Made by a program: the position numbers and the translations under genes. From Magnolia sinica (taxonomy: Eukaryota > Streptophyta > Magnoliopsida > Magnoliales > Magnoliaceae), in contig NC_080573.1 in assembly GCF_029962835.1 (NCBI RefSeq), positions 37,193,001-37,257,000 on the forward strand: 64,000 nt of DNA, written 5' to 3'. This document shows positions 36,501 through 50,100 of this stretch, in pieces; the first letter of the stretch is position 1; each line of letters opens with the position of its first letter. Under the pieces are notes generated by a model. It had not been told where the DNA came from, searched no databases, and saw only the letters and a program-made list of their open reading frames with translations.

Positions 36501-39500
36501 GCTACTTGCACTCTCGTGCGTTCACATTCTTGGCATTCATGATTCCCACGTGGAGTCGTTACACATTTGAGGTGATCCAAGATGCTCATTAGGCATACCC
36601 CACTTTTAGACCCCTTCGTCAAGAATCAAGTTGGTATGATCATTAGTAGGCGCCACCTTTGATTATAAAAGTACAACTATTAGATCAATTTCTGTTAATC
36701 CCGAGGTACCTTTGTAAATGCCTGGCCCACATCTATGGTCAAAATCAACCCAATAGGAAAAGACACTTATACAGTAGACCATGAAACCATACACATGCAC
36801 TTAGGCATGGTACACATGTCATACATGTAAATAAATCTGAAGTTTCCAAATAGTGGGGCCCACAATAGATCAGGCATATCTCCAACATTAGATTGATTAT
36901 AAAATCATTCTATTTGAACAATCCATCAGATTTTGAACAATCAGCCAGTTCCAATCTTCCATTTAGGGCGATGTTTATACTCTGACCCATTTATTTGTGG
37001 CCCAGGATGTGGAGGGTTCATCTTTAAGTATATGTACTGTGTGCATGCTGATGGATCAGCACACTCTTCCAGAGTACAAAGTGGACTCCAAATTTGAAAC
37101 CTGCAAACACTGTTTCGCAATGAAGAGTGCTACTTGCATTCTTGTGAATGTACATTCTTGTCATTGGTGATTCCCAAATGGAGTTGTTACACACATGTGA
37201 GGTGATCCAAGACGCTCATTAGGCATACCCTGCTTTTAGTCCCCTTCGTTAAGAATCAAGTTGGCATGATCATTAGTAGGTGTCACCTTTATGATAGAAG
37301 TATGACTATTAGAACAATTTCTGTTAACCCTGAGGTACTTTTGTAAATGCGTGGCCCACACTTACGGTCAAAATCAACCCAATAAGACAACATTTATACA
37401 GTAGGCCTTTTGATGAGTTGCTTGGATCTTGCACAAGCGTGCCATGTTGCAATGTGTGAAGCGGGTGATCAAAGGAATGCTAAGACCCAATGAGCAGCTG
37501 GTGGTACCTGCATCTGATCAGAGTCAGGTCTGGTGTCTATGCCGTGGTATCCATACCCAAATCTGAACTCCTTAGGCAAGTGTAGGTCTTGGTACACCAG
37601 GACCTGACCAGAACCTGACCTGTTGACACCCTTAATTGGCAGGCCCCTGATGCTTATTGGTCAAGGTGATGAAGCACTGTCAATTAGACCAGTTGTTTAC
37701 CAATTCTTGACACTGAAGCATTCATCTGTTACTGGGTAGATTCCCAATGCATTTCTTGAAGTGGTTGAGGATAGTGTTAAAATCTCCCATTAATAGCCAT
37801 GGAATTTGAAAGTGATGATGGATGAATGGGAGGGAAGGATTGTGGCTAAAGCATAAATGCAGGTAAGAGCCATGGAGATTGGTTGGGTTTATTAGAGATC
37901 AGGCAATGGAGAGACACTTGAGTTGACTCAACTCTGTTAGTTCCATTAAACCAAAACCAACCACATTCCACCAGCCAACCCTATGACCGAAGGAAATAGC
38001 ATCCTTTTGATCACTTGATCAGTACTCTATGGAGTATGGAGGTCCAATTGGGTAATGTTGACAATGAAGTTTCCATGAGTGCTAGGCTAGCACATCACGA
38101 GATTGCTGCTTCAAATGATAAAGAAGGATTTCTGACTTCTGAGCAAGGTTTTAAATAATGCTGTGACTGTATCAGCCAGGCCCTAAAATGATACAATACT
38201 GGGTGTATCAGACTATAGGATCCATATCGGCCGAAATTGTCTCTTGACACACACACACACACATCAATAAAACAGGAAATTAAAACAATGGAATCTGCAC
38301 AACAGAAAATAGGATACAATAAACGTCGTGATGCATTAGAAAATTATATTTCTGTCATCATCATTAGAACTTCCACAATTGCTGGATAGGCTCCGCAAAG
38401 CAGTATAAGTGGATCGCTATGGCAAATTGCTATTAATCTGGAATCTTCTTTTTGTTTAAAACGTTTACTTAATGGTTTAATTGGCTTCTCTGGTCACTTG
38501 CAGGTATACTGACGCTGCTACTTTTCTATTGAGATGGGGCTTATCTGCAGACCAGTGCAAGGCTGTCCACAGTCAATGCAAGGTGCTTCCTAGTTCTGTT
38601 CTGGATTCTGTCCACTGACTGCGGTGATTTGTATCATGAAATGATAGCTATATGATTGTATTGATTGGGGATTGAGGATACGTGGTGATCCAGATTGTTG
38701 ACCTGATGAGCCCCAATGTGGGCGTTGGATGCCCAAAACATTTTCCAGTCGGTAGATCCTGACCATCAAATCTTTGGCCTCTTTCTGGATTGTTCTCTTT
38801 TTACCGTATATCTCTAGGCCAGTGGTTGGAGGGTTTGGATCTTCCGATCTGGGAGATTTTTGCACAATTCTGTCCCAGATTGTACCAATCAGATTAGCAC
38901 TAAGGGTCATCAAACAATGGGGCCCATTTGTACGGACTTGTACATCAGGAAACAATGTTCATGTCATGATGCATTAAGGCCCCATATTCATCTTTAACAT
39001 CAGTCATTTGTATCATATATCCACTTAATAAAAAAAATTTAATCATATTTTTCAAAATTTTATTTCTTAACATTGTAACTTACTGATGAAGCTGAACATG
39101 AAATTATGAGCAATGGGCCGAGTAAATGTTGGTGCAGCCCCTACCATGAACTAGAAAGCCAAGCTAATACATTCAACGTTGTCAAATCGCAGAAGTGATT
39201 ATGTGCAGTCCACCATGTGTGATTGCATAATCGCAAAAGCGATCGCACATGTTTTTTTTTTTTAAAATTAAAAAAATAAAAAATTGAAAAAAAAGGGAAA
39301 AATCTGAAAATTTTGTAGAAAAGACTATAACCACTCCAAACTGGTTTTCTTATCTATTTCAATCTAATTTGTGTACGACCTAAGCTATAATAAGTTAATA
39401 ACCATTAACCAACATGTCAAAAACAAAAAAATTAATAAGTCAACGACTTATTAATAAAAATGTAATAATTTTATTGATAGATGAAATGTTGGTGAATTAG

Positions 39501-42500
39501 ATTGAGCTAAAGACTACTATATATATAATACTTATAAATTACAATTACAAGTTATAAGTTATAACTTAGAAATTACAAAATTTCAATATAATTATACAAA
39601 ATCTACAAACTACTATATAGATTGATCCCTCTCCCATTGTGGCATATCACCATTATCATAATTGTCAAAGTCATCTCCTTCTTCAACGTACACTTCATCT
39701 TTTTTTTTTTCTGTTTCTTAATCATCTGTCTGCACAAGTTGTTCATCTACGCCTAATGGTCGAGCATCTTCTTCTTGTACTTATTCGATCTCAATCTCAT
39801 CTTCTTGTCCTTGACTAATACTAGGCCTCTTGCTACTGCTCGCCCCTCTTCTCCACTTTTGAGAAGTTTTGTCAGGTGTCAATCCATAAGTGGTGTATTC
39901 GACTTGGGCCCATGTTAAGGTTTTGCTAGCAAAGATTGGATCCTCTGTCTCCATAAGCCACTCACTATTTACCTCCAAATCATCTTGGCAGATATGATCA
40001 TAAAATCTAGGCTTTTCTCATGTAGCTTGGAATATTTCCTACAGCTTTTGGTTATACTGGACGAAGACCAGGTCATTGAGTTTCTTTTGTTCGAGACGAT
40101 TTTTTTTTTTTCCATGTGAATTTGTATAACATTTGAAATTTCAATTAAAAGTGAATTAGCATTGAGCCGAGAGCTGAAAATGAATTATAGAACTTCAAGT
40201 CTTCAACTTACCGACTCGAATGTACTCTAATTGCGCTCGCAACTGCTCGCAGAACATTTAGGGCCAAGAATTTTCATGGCCAACTTCTATAGTAACGGAT
40301 CCCTCCTGTTTGGGTTAACTTCATACATTGACCACCAGTCAGCTATGCAAATAAGTTTAAGTAACACACTTTCTCACTTAGACTTCTTCATTATAAGTTG
40401 TAACTTGTAACTAGTGTTTCAAATAGCGCCCCTAGCGTAGTGTGGCCATAGCACTTCGTAACGTCCCAAATAGCGTAAATCCCCTGTAGCGTACGCTACA
40501 ACTACATAGCGCGTAGCGTAAGCTATAATGTATTTTTTTACTATTTTATTATTTTATTATTATTTTCACATTTTCTTTGTTTCTGATGTTGAGCAATGTG
40601 ACACTTGTATTATACTTGATACTTTTAACCTATGGGATTTTTATTTCTTTTCATAATTGTGACTTGTGGTTTCAATTAGACATTATTAATTAAAGTGGTT
40701 TGCTTAGAAAGTTGTTGATGTGGTAATTATTTGATTTGGCTTATATACGTGGATTGGCTTTTGATAAATGATAACTACTAACTTTTTTGAACATGCTTAT
40801 AATTGATAAAATGAATCATCTTTTAGGCATTTTTATATTTTTTTTCCTTTTTTTTTTCACTATTTAATATATTTGTCCTATTTTTAAATTAAAAAATAGA
40901 AGTATCATGTAGCTTACGTTACACGATATGTATTTACGCTACAGGCTATAGAGGGCTGAGCACTACGCATCACGCTACCGCTATTTAAAACACTGCTTAT
41001 AACTTATAAGAACTAAGAAGTAAGAACAAGTGAACAACCGTATTCGTACTTCGTAGAAGTGCATACTTACTAGGTAATTTCATACTTCTATGCCTGATAA
41101 CTGTCTCTTGAGAAGATCCTTGCGCTCTTCATATAGAAGTCCAACTCTTGAGAAATTCTATCCCGTTCTTGTTTATCTGGAATCATTCTTTCCAAAACAT
41201 CAAGAAATCCGACCATATGCATTGCCGATGCCATAGTCCGATCAGTGGACACAAGGAATATGATCGGATTAAGGATATAAGCAACCGAATACAATGGGGA
41301 TGACATTTGGCTATCTCATCTATTATCTATAATACATAGGATAGGCTGGTAATCACGCTCTTTATAGTTGAAGTAGTCCATAATTTTGTTTTCAGTCCTC
41401 TCCATACATCATAGATATTGCCTATGGGTGGCTTTTCATCACTGTCCACCAATTGAACACACTTACAAAGGGTTCTAATGATTTTAATGCCTTTGTCACT
41501 TGATTCCAGAATGATTGCGAAAAAAATGGTTTAGCTTTCCTTGAATGTGACCTTTGTAGTGTAACTAGTGTTAAGAAAGATGTTGTGAATAGGGTCACGA
41601 CTGGACGGAGCAAATTGCACCCAAGGTGCCTTCTCATGTGATGGAGAATAAGGGCATATTTATACATAAAGAACATGATTCTCACAGCCCTAACAATTAT
41701 CTTAATGTGCAACCTACCTATATATTCAAACATTAGATCAATTCAATGTGCATCGCATGGGGTCTAAAATAAACGTCACATCTTCTCTATAAGAAGGCGA
41801 CCTGTGGCTATATAAGAGGTTGCGTTTGTTGGTGATAACTTGGAAAACATATTCCTCTCCTACCTCTTCAACTACACTATCTAACAATTTAAATAAATAA
41901 TAAGCTGTGTGGGAATGGGCCGATGCATTCACGAACTTTAAAACCATTGTCTCAATTGTACAATTAACAAGAAAGTTTATCAATGTCTGACCACATCTAT
42001 CAGTCCATCTATCGGCCATTCGCATACAACCATATGTTTTCTAACTCCTTTTGTATTCTGAGATAAAGTTTTTAGTGAACTTAACTTCCTTTTTAAGGCA
42101 ACTTTCCCTCACTTCATGATAGAAAGGGTTTTCAAGCCATGTCCAAATTGACCTATAACGTCAACCATTACTATGAAGCTCTTCAACTTTACTGTGTTGA
42201 AAGCTATACTGGGCTTTATACAACTACTTTACAATATACTGAATTATGGTTTTTTTATTTTTTTTGCTTATAACGATTTTTCAAAGTGGTTTGGGTGGGT
42301 GCTTTTCCCCTACCCTTTTGGTCAGCTACGTCTTCAGGATGTGGTTTACACCAATATTTTAAATATTGACGGTATTAACCGATATATCCCATGATATATC
42401 TTGTATCCCACCTATGCGATATGATTCATATGAAAACAGGTAGTGCCGATATATCCCACATGTTCGATCCGGTGAGCATTTTCAATTTCTGATTTTTTTT

Positions 42501-44075
42501 TTTTTTGAAATTATGTTAAATTAGTTTCAAATGGTTACAAATCTATTGGTTCTTTATGTTTGCATAAAAATCATGAAGTTGGAGATTTGATTTTGATATC
42601 TATTGGTTCTTCATATTCTCCATGTTTTTTTTTTTTTTTTCCCGAAAATTTCCTTCAACCAGCTGTCAATTGAGACTAATTTTGAAGTATTTTGGAATAT
42701 TTGATGAAATGATCATCACATACACTCCAATTTCGAAATTTGAATGCATGTTGTTTGATTTGGGGAAAATTCAAAATTTCCCAAACTTCTCCCAAATTGC
42801 TTGCAATGCTGCTCTTCAAACATGAAATTAAGCATGTATGATGGCTGATTTGTTAAGTCCTTGTCAATTTTCAAAATTTTCTTTTTTTTTCGAAATTTTC
42901 CTTCAACCAATTGTCAATTGAGACTAATTTCGAAGTATTTAGTAGTGTTTGATAAAATGATCATCTCACACACTCAAAATGTTATGCATTCAATTTGAAT
43001 ATAGTTGCATTAGTTTAGTCAGATAGCGCATAGCTTAGGACTCTATAAAAAGGAAACTTATTACGTGCACTTCTTTTTTGAGATGTTATATTTAAAAGTG
43101 TGTATTAAGGTCTTTTTTTAACAATCCTTGCAGTTTCATTGACAAATTCAACCATTTTACCAAAGTTTCCCCGTGTTTCCCAAAAAGTGCCATAAATTAT
43201 CCGATACAAACAATATATCCCGTGCAATAACAGATGCATATCTGTATCCCAAGGATGCGATATGTAATGTGATACCAATATTTCAAACATTAGTATACAC
43301 CACCTATCTATAGGCCCATGCCCACAGGCTCTTTTGGGTGCCGATCTATATCGCCCCATAGATGTAGGTGGTGCACAAGCATGCAAATCAACAACATCAA
43401 TGTCCTCATAAGCTTCTCTTTCCATAAATTCTTCTTGAATAACCGCGGTGTCATGTCTTTTTCAAACATGTTTGTCCATGTACTCCATGATTTCCTTACA
43501 GATCTTTGGAGTAACATTGAGACATGCTCTTACATTTGATTCCAGCGTATATGCAAGGTGTTGTTTATGCTGGCCAATACCACCAGAACTTACAAATCTG
43601 CACAAATCACATACTATTAATAACTTTTCACCCGCACTATGATAGTGCTTGAACTTTTAACCTGGGTCATTTGACTTCAGTTTCAAAGAAGAAGATTGGG
43701 AAGAAGACGTGATGATGACACTTGATGAGTTGAGTCAACTTAAGTACCAAGTAGTGTGTGAGTAACTAACTACTAACTAGTAAATAGTCTATGAGTAAGA
43801 GTGTAAGACAATTAGAGTATGATTATAAGAGTATTAGACAAACAAATAAGAATTTGAGAAATAACTATAGGTTATACTCTATAGGCTAGCTAGTAGTTAA
43901 GTACTAACTACTAAATACTAAATTTCTAATGTAGATGTAATGATGTAGTCTACTATTATTCTATTAGACTATTACTATATGAAGAGTCTATAGGTTATAC
44001 TCTATAGACTACTACTCTAGGAGAGTGTCTCACTACAGTGGAGTTACAATTGCAACAATTGTGTATGTGTGCGTG

Positions 44076-44114
<39 letters not shown>

Positions 44115-47100
44115 TTGTGGTGTGAGACTTGAGATTTGAATGTGAGAAGAGTCTTGAAATCTTGAATCTTGAAATTTTGAAGTATTAAAATCTAGCGTTG
44201 ATTGTTGAACACTTGAAGTTGAATGTCTTGATAAAAGAAATAAATAACAATGATACATAACAAACTTATACAAATGAATGCAATAAAACAAACTAATGTT
44301 GGGTCTTGACCAAGGTATTCCATATCAGTATCGGTGGGCATAATGGTGCCCACCGTTACCTATATGGATATGGGGGTGTAACGACGATACGGGGGCGTAA
44401 CGGCCCGCAACGGTGCATTTTTATTTTTTTGCCAAAAAATATGGATTAAATCTGGAATATTCTCAGCATTCCAAATATGCATTCATTTATAAATTGGAAC
44501 ATGTTTATGGTGGTGTAATGGTCCACTCTTTGGTGAGAAGTTGTATTGGACTGTCTGATGAATTTATGAACCAGACAACCTAGATTTGACTGCAAAACTC
44601 ATATATTTAATTTTCTAACTATTTACTATCAATGATAGATATATTAGAATGAATGTAATATGAAAGTATCTTACATGTGTAGGTGTTTGCAATTATTTTT
44701 CATAATTTATTCTATATTAAGTTATTAACAATTTAACATACTTGTGGCTGTGACTGTGATTCTTGTCCTGTGACCTGTCATTCTTAAGTCAAGAATATTA
44801 AAAAAAATAAAATTAGTAGTGTCCGATATACTCCCTTGCAACTTGATTAAGGATTACTTGATTGGTTGTTAGGGGAGCTATTTTAAATACAAGTTCGGCA
44901 GTGTCAAGTGTGTGCTTGGCTGCTTGCAATAATACTGTTGTATGCTGTAAATACTTACCTTAATACACATATATACTTACAATCACAAGTCACCACCAAA
45001 ATGAAAATCTGCCTTTTTGTGGTTGCTCGATCTCCACATCATTATCATCGTCATCATTAGGTTGAGGTTGTCCAATAGGTAGAGGTGCTGCATATCCATA
45101 ATATCCAGTGCCAGAAGGAAATACTAGATCAACGAAACCAGAGGATGACTGATCCTGACTAGGCAACGACTCCGACTCTGAGTAAGGATATCCACCAGTG
45201 CTTGTCGAATAACCATATCGGTGCCCGTACTCGGGATGTTGAGAATCTTAAGATTGAAAGTGTGTCTATGATGAGTAACTTAGATTTGGATCTGGATATC
45301 TATATCATATGGATATGGATCGGGAGGACTACTCCAACATGAATGTGATGGAACAGGCTAAGTATAACTATAATCATAATGCAATTGGCCATAAGAATAT
45401 CCATCATAATAACCAGGACCATGAGCCTGCTGATGTTCCGGACCTCCTGGACCCAGTGCACCACTAGACCTACCCTCCTCTTGCTGGCTGTATCATGATT
45501 CAGTACACTCATAAGTCCGACCTCGTGTACTACCTTGTCGATGTTCATCGGCATCGCGATCTGTAGACGACTGTATGGTGTGCTGAGCAACACTAGAAGT
45601 GTCAGCATCAGGGGCAGGGGCATCATCATCACCATCATCTGACACGGTCACGCTATCACTGCTCGTACTCTTTTGTTAATCTTGAGCCATACTTGGTATA
45701 AAAGCTGCCCTTCTTATTGAGTCCAACACAGCTGCACGACTCTCTTGTTGCGCTAAGCGTATTAGTGGGCCATCAATTTTCAATTCTTCACTATCCTCTT
45801 CAATTTGTTTTTCCATTGTTTCCAATTAAGGTAGAAGCAGGTCATCCTCATCATAAATATTGTCTAAGTTTATTGGACAGTAGTCTGTGTCATCGGCGGC
45901 TGTAATGGTCGTATGATGTCGTCGCATTCTTAGCTTCATATTGTAGTGTATGAAGACAACTCTATCCAATCTCCTAGTCTGCAATTTATTCCTATTCTTT
46001 GAATAAATAAGCGCAAAACAACTCCAATTCCTTTCGCAGGTAGAATAAGATGTTGTCTGACTCAAAAATTTTACTATAATTTTTTGGAGAGCCTTTATAC
46101 TCTTTTCGAAATTCATCCACCATTCGGCCGGTTGCAACCTAGATACTGCATGTTGTGCAAGAGCATCTCTAAAGCTACCCAGACGATTTCCAAATGTATC
46201 TAATTCATTCAACGCCTTTATTTGTATATCTAAGTCAGGCTTTAATTTCTTTATCATATTCTTTAGCCTAAGACGAACTTCATTATCCGTAACAAATGAT
46301 TGGGCATATCTGTACTTAGGATTTAGGCAGTAACCTGCTGCATGAAGATTGTGATGGAGTTGTCTTGTCCATCTCTTGTCGATCATCCTCCAATAAGATT
46401 CACAGTTTCTACAATCACGTTGAATTACCAACTTTGCCTTATCCATGACATCGTATAGGAAGCCCATGGTACGTGCTTCGTCAATTTCAACAAGACGGAG
46501 TACCCTCATTAGTGGCTCCATCACCTTTAGGATCGATTTGACCCTCTTCCAATATTTATTGTCCTGTATGGTGTTCACAACTTCAACCGGTGTCCCTAAT
46601 GTCTTCTGCCCATGTTTTATGTTGAGCCAATCTCGGGAAGCGAACATCTCACTCAACTCTCTCCTTTGCTGGTATAAACTCTTTAATGCTATAAAGTTTG
46701 TTGCGAATCTAATCGCCGCAGGTCTTAACAACTTTGTCCTTTCGTGAACTTCCTCATTGTTGCGACTACTTGATTATGGTTGTAAATAAACGTCATCACT
46801 TCTCTTGCCCTTTCAACCATTTTCTTAACATTCTTCTTCTTCCCAATATCTTTCAATATAAGATCAATACAATGGGCAGCACATGGTGACAGAAAAAGAT
46901 GTGGTCTCTTTTTCATCAACTTATGTCCTGCAAGCTTATATGATGCTTCATTATCTGTCACAATCTGCACTACATTCTTCTTTCCAATCTCATCCACAAC
47001 TTTATCCATTAGTCCAATAATATAATTAGAATATTTTATTACGTCTGAGGCATCAATTGACTTGTGGTATATAGTTCCTAAGTGGCAGTACACTATAAAG

Positions 47101-50100
47101 TTGATCATACTGCGTTTGGTTGGGTCAGTTCAACGATCACACATGATCGTGCATCCTCTGGCTTGCCATACAGTTTTAAAGGTAGCCACATATACTTTCA
47201 CATCTGCATACTCTGCATCTGTCCATTTCCCCTTAATATCCCTAGCCGTGGGAGCTTTAATTTCTTCACCTGCTTTTGCTGTTGCATCAATTACCACCTG
47301 CCAATATGGAGAGTTGGCCGCGTTAGGAGATATGTTGGCATGTATAAATAACTTTGCTGTTGCCCTACCTAGCTTCTCAACAGAAGTTCTACTCCACATT
47401 TGTTTTATCTTCTTTTGGTTAGTTGATTCTTCCCTAAATAGGATTGGATCAATAGAGGGTCTCCTGGGCTTATTTACTTCTTCAACCAAATGTATAGGGG
47501 CATCACGTGAAGATGTCTCTCGTCGGCTCCCAAACATATGTCGTAACCCACCAAACCTAACCCCCACCCCCACCTGCAGAAGCAGTCGCACTCCCACTCC
47601 CACTCCCACTCCCCCCCTGTATCATGTATTGACCCACTCGCGCCAAACATGCGGCGACGTTCTTCCTCTTCACGAGGTAGACGCAAGCTCTCTCCTAGCT
47701 ATAGTTAATTCCCGATCTGAATCTTCGTCAGAATCAATAATATCTTCATTACGAACGCTCATATATTTAGGATCAAACACCTCTTGTCGAACCGCATCCA
47801 AAATCTCATCTTTCTTCTTTTGTCCTGCAGCACATTTACCCTTCTACTCATCTAGACTGGCTTGCATTAAAATCATTATCTCTTTCGGTACTCTAGTACA
47901 TCCCGCAACTTAACCCTTTTAATGTGCCAAATGTTGTTTGAGACTTGTAATTCGACCAGTTACTAGTCTATCACAATAGTTGCACTTCATTTGGTGCCTA
48001 GTACCACCCTCTGACAATGTTGCCATCCAATATCCTCACCTGTTGGCCAGACCCAGACATTTCCTTAGGTCGATACTAGATATAGATTAGATATGACCTA
48101 TGTCTATGTGGGATTGTGAGTCTACTTGCTATTCTAAATTTATATACAGTTTTCAGAATCTAATCAATAAAGATGATTTTATGTTCTAAACCCTAAGGGA
48201 GCGTTTGGCGCATGGGTATTAGATGGGATTAGGTGGGATGGAATTGCATTTGGTCCCGTGCCAATTCCACTCAATGTTTGGGAAGAATGGAAAAGCTTGG
48301 AATTAGATTACATGGAATTGCATCGGGTCCTGTGCCAATTCCACTCAATGTTAGCAAGTTGTGTAGGTCCCCATGATGTGTGGGCTATATCCACACCGTC
48401 CACCCATTTTTGGAGATCATTTTAGAGCATGGGCCAAAAAATCAAGTAGATCTAAAGCTCAAGTGGACCCCACCATAAAAGCAGCGGGGATTGAATACCT
48501 ACCGTTGAAAACTTATTTGGGGCCACATAAGTTTTGGATCTGCCTTATTTTTAGGCCCATGCCATAAAATGAGGTTACAAAACAAATGAACAGTTTGGAT
48601 ATAACACAAATGTGTTATTTTCAATAGTTTCAAATGATGGTTGGTATATCCATTCAATGTACCACTGTATTACAAACATAGCATGGAATTAAGCTTATCC
48701 CATGGTAACAGGGAACAATCCCTGCCATGTATAATAATTACGTTTTTCGAATCCCATCCCACCTAATCCTTCCCAATGCCATGTGCCAAACACCCCCTAA
48801 GAAGCATCCAAAACCTGTCCAATATAAGAAAATATAAACATAAAGTCACTAATTCAAAAATATAAAAAAATATAAAATCACAACAAGAATCTGTAAATGG
48901 ACATTAATATGTTCTACTATGATTAACACATCATATTCTACCATTAAAATAGCTATACATTAAATAAAAAATGATTTTTTGAATTTTTTAAAAAAGAGGC
49001 CGAAAATATTGCGTAAATAGAAAAAATTATAAAAAAAAATATAAAATCATAATAAGAATCTGTAAAATGGACATTAATATGTTCTACTATGATTACCACA
49101 TCATATTCTACCATTAAAACAGCAACACATTAAATAAAAAATGATTTTTCGAATTTTAAAAATAAGGGCCGAAAATAGTGTGTAAATAGAAAAAAATTAT
49201 AAAAAAATATAAAATCAAAATAATAATTTGTAAATGGACATTAATATATTCTACTATGATTAACACATCATATTCTACCATTAAAACAACAACACATTAA
49301 ATAAAAAATGATTTTTTAAATTAAAAAAAAAGGGTCGAAAATAGTGCGTAAATAAAAAAATTTATAAAAAAATATAAAATCACATTAAGAATCTGTAAAA
49401 TGGACATTAATATGTTTTACTATGATTACCACATCATATTCTACCATTAAAACAACAATACATTAAATAAAAAATGATTTTTCGAATTTTTTAAAAGAAG
49501 GCTGAAAATAGTGCGTAAATAAGAAAATTATAAAAAAATATAAAATCACAATAATAATCTGTAAAATAGACATTAATATGTTCTACTATGACTAACACAT
49601 CATATTCTACCATTAAAACAACAGCACATTAAATAAAAAATGATTTTTCGAATTTAAAAAAAAAGGGCTGAAAATAGTGCGTAAATAGAAAAAATTTATA
49701 AAATCACAATAAGAATCTGTAAAATGGACATTAATATGTTCTACTATGATTAACACATCATATTCTACCATTAAAACAACAACACATTAAATAAAAAATG
49801 ATTTTTCGAATTTTTTAAAAAAGGCCGAAAATAGTGCGTAAATAGAAAAAAATTTAAAAAATATATAAAATCACAATAAGAATCTGTAAAATGGGCATTA
49901 ATTTGTTCTATTATGATTAACACATCATATTCTACCATTAAAATAGCAACATATTGAATAAAAATTGATTTTTTGATTTTTTTTTTTTTAAAGGCCGAAA
50001 ATAGTGTGTAAATAGAAAAAAATTATAAAAAAATATAAAATCACAACAACAATCTGTTAAATGGACATTAATATGTTCTATTATGATTAACGCATCATAT

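Larger units (their letters stand above)
25587..37634. mobile_element. hAT element expanded to 12 kb by nested insertions
   Basis: Left end CAGGGCTGTCAACTGG; right end reverse-complemented TAAGGGTGTCAACAGG. The 8-bp duplication ATTGGCAG is perfect at 25579-25586 and 37635-37642. Sequence on the two outer sides is continuous L1 endonuclease coding sequence on the minus strand, which supports one insertion event into that LINE. The span contains a plus-strand LINE, a small hAT, a TRIM, a Mutator-like element and a 626-bp tandem array with a solo LTR. The element's own sequence is probably 25587 to about 26380 plus parts of 33902-37634. No transposase of its own is seen. Confidence 0.87.
39600..43700 (-). 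pseudogene. hAT transposase pseudogene (BED finger, DUF659, hAT C-terminus)
   Basis: Domains in minus-strand order. A BED-type zinc-finger segment (EKLLIVCDLCR, GGIGQHKQHLA) lies near 43640-43530. DUF659 follows (MADRWTDRCGQTLINFLVN, FVNASAHSHTAYYLFKLLDSVVEE split over 42025-41738), then the central region (LLRPVVTLFTTSFLTL, 41733-41422) and a segment with AYILNPIIF at 41306-41088. The C-terminal dimerisation region is near 40360-40200 (ADWWSMY, KCSASSCERN followed by a stop), and a tail runs to about 39600. Nested insertions at 42352-43292 and 40412-40995, plus stops and frameshifts, inactivate it. Confidence 0.85.
39174..44302 (-). mobile_element. Decayed autonomous-type hAT transposon (hAT-2)
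   Basis: The left end CAACGTTGTCAAATCGC at 39174 matches the hAT-type ends in this intron and is followed by GCAATCG/GATCGCAC word clusters. A minus-strand transposase pseudogene fills 43700-39600. The right end was not located; the limit at 44302 is the point where the next hAT begins. Two small hAT elements (40412-40995, 42352-43292) are nested inside it. Confidence 0.65.

Noticed and set aside
45826-46731. 301-codon minus-strand frame as a host gene
   Set aside because: Its motifs are those of a hAT transposase C-terminus and the preceding transposase frame is broken, so it is recorded as part of a transposon pseudogene.
47062-47913. 283-codon plus-strand open frame
   Set aside because: It is the antisense of the hAT-1 transposase pseudogene; its composition follows the complementary strand and it has no domain of its own.
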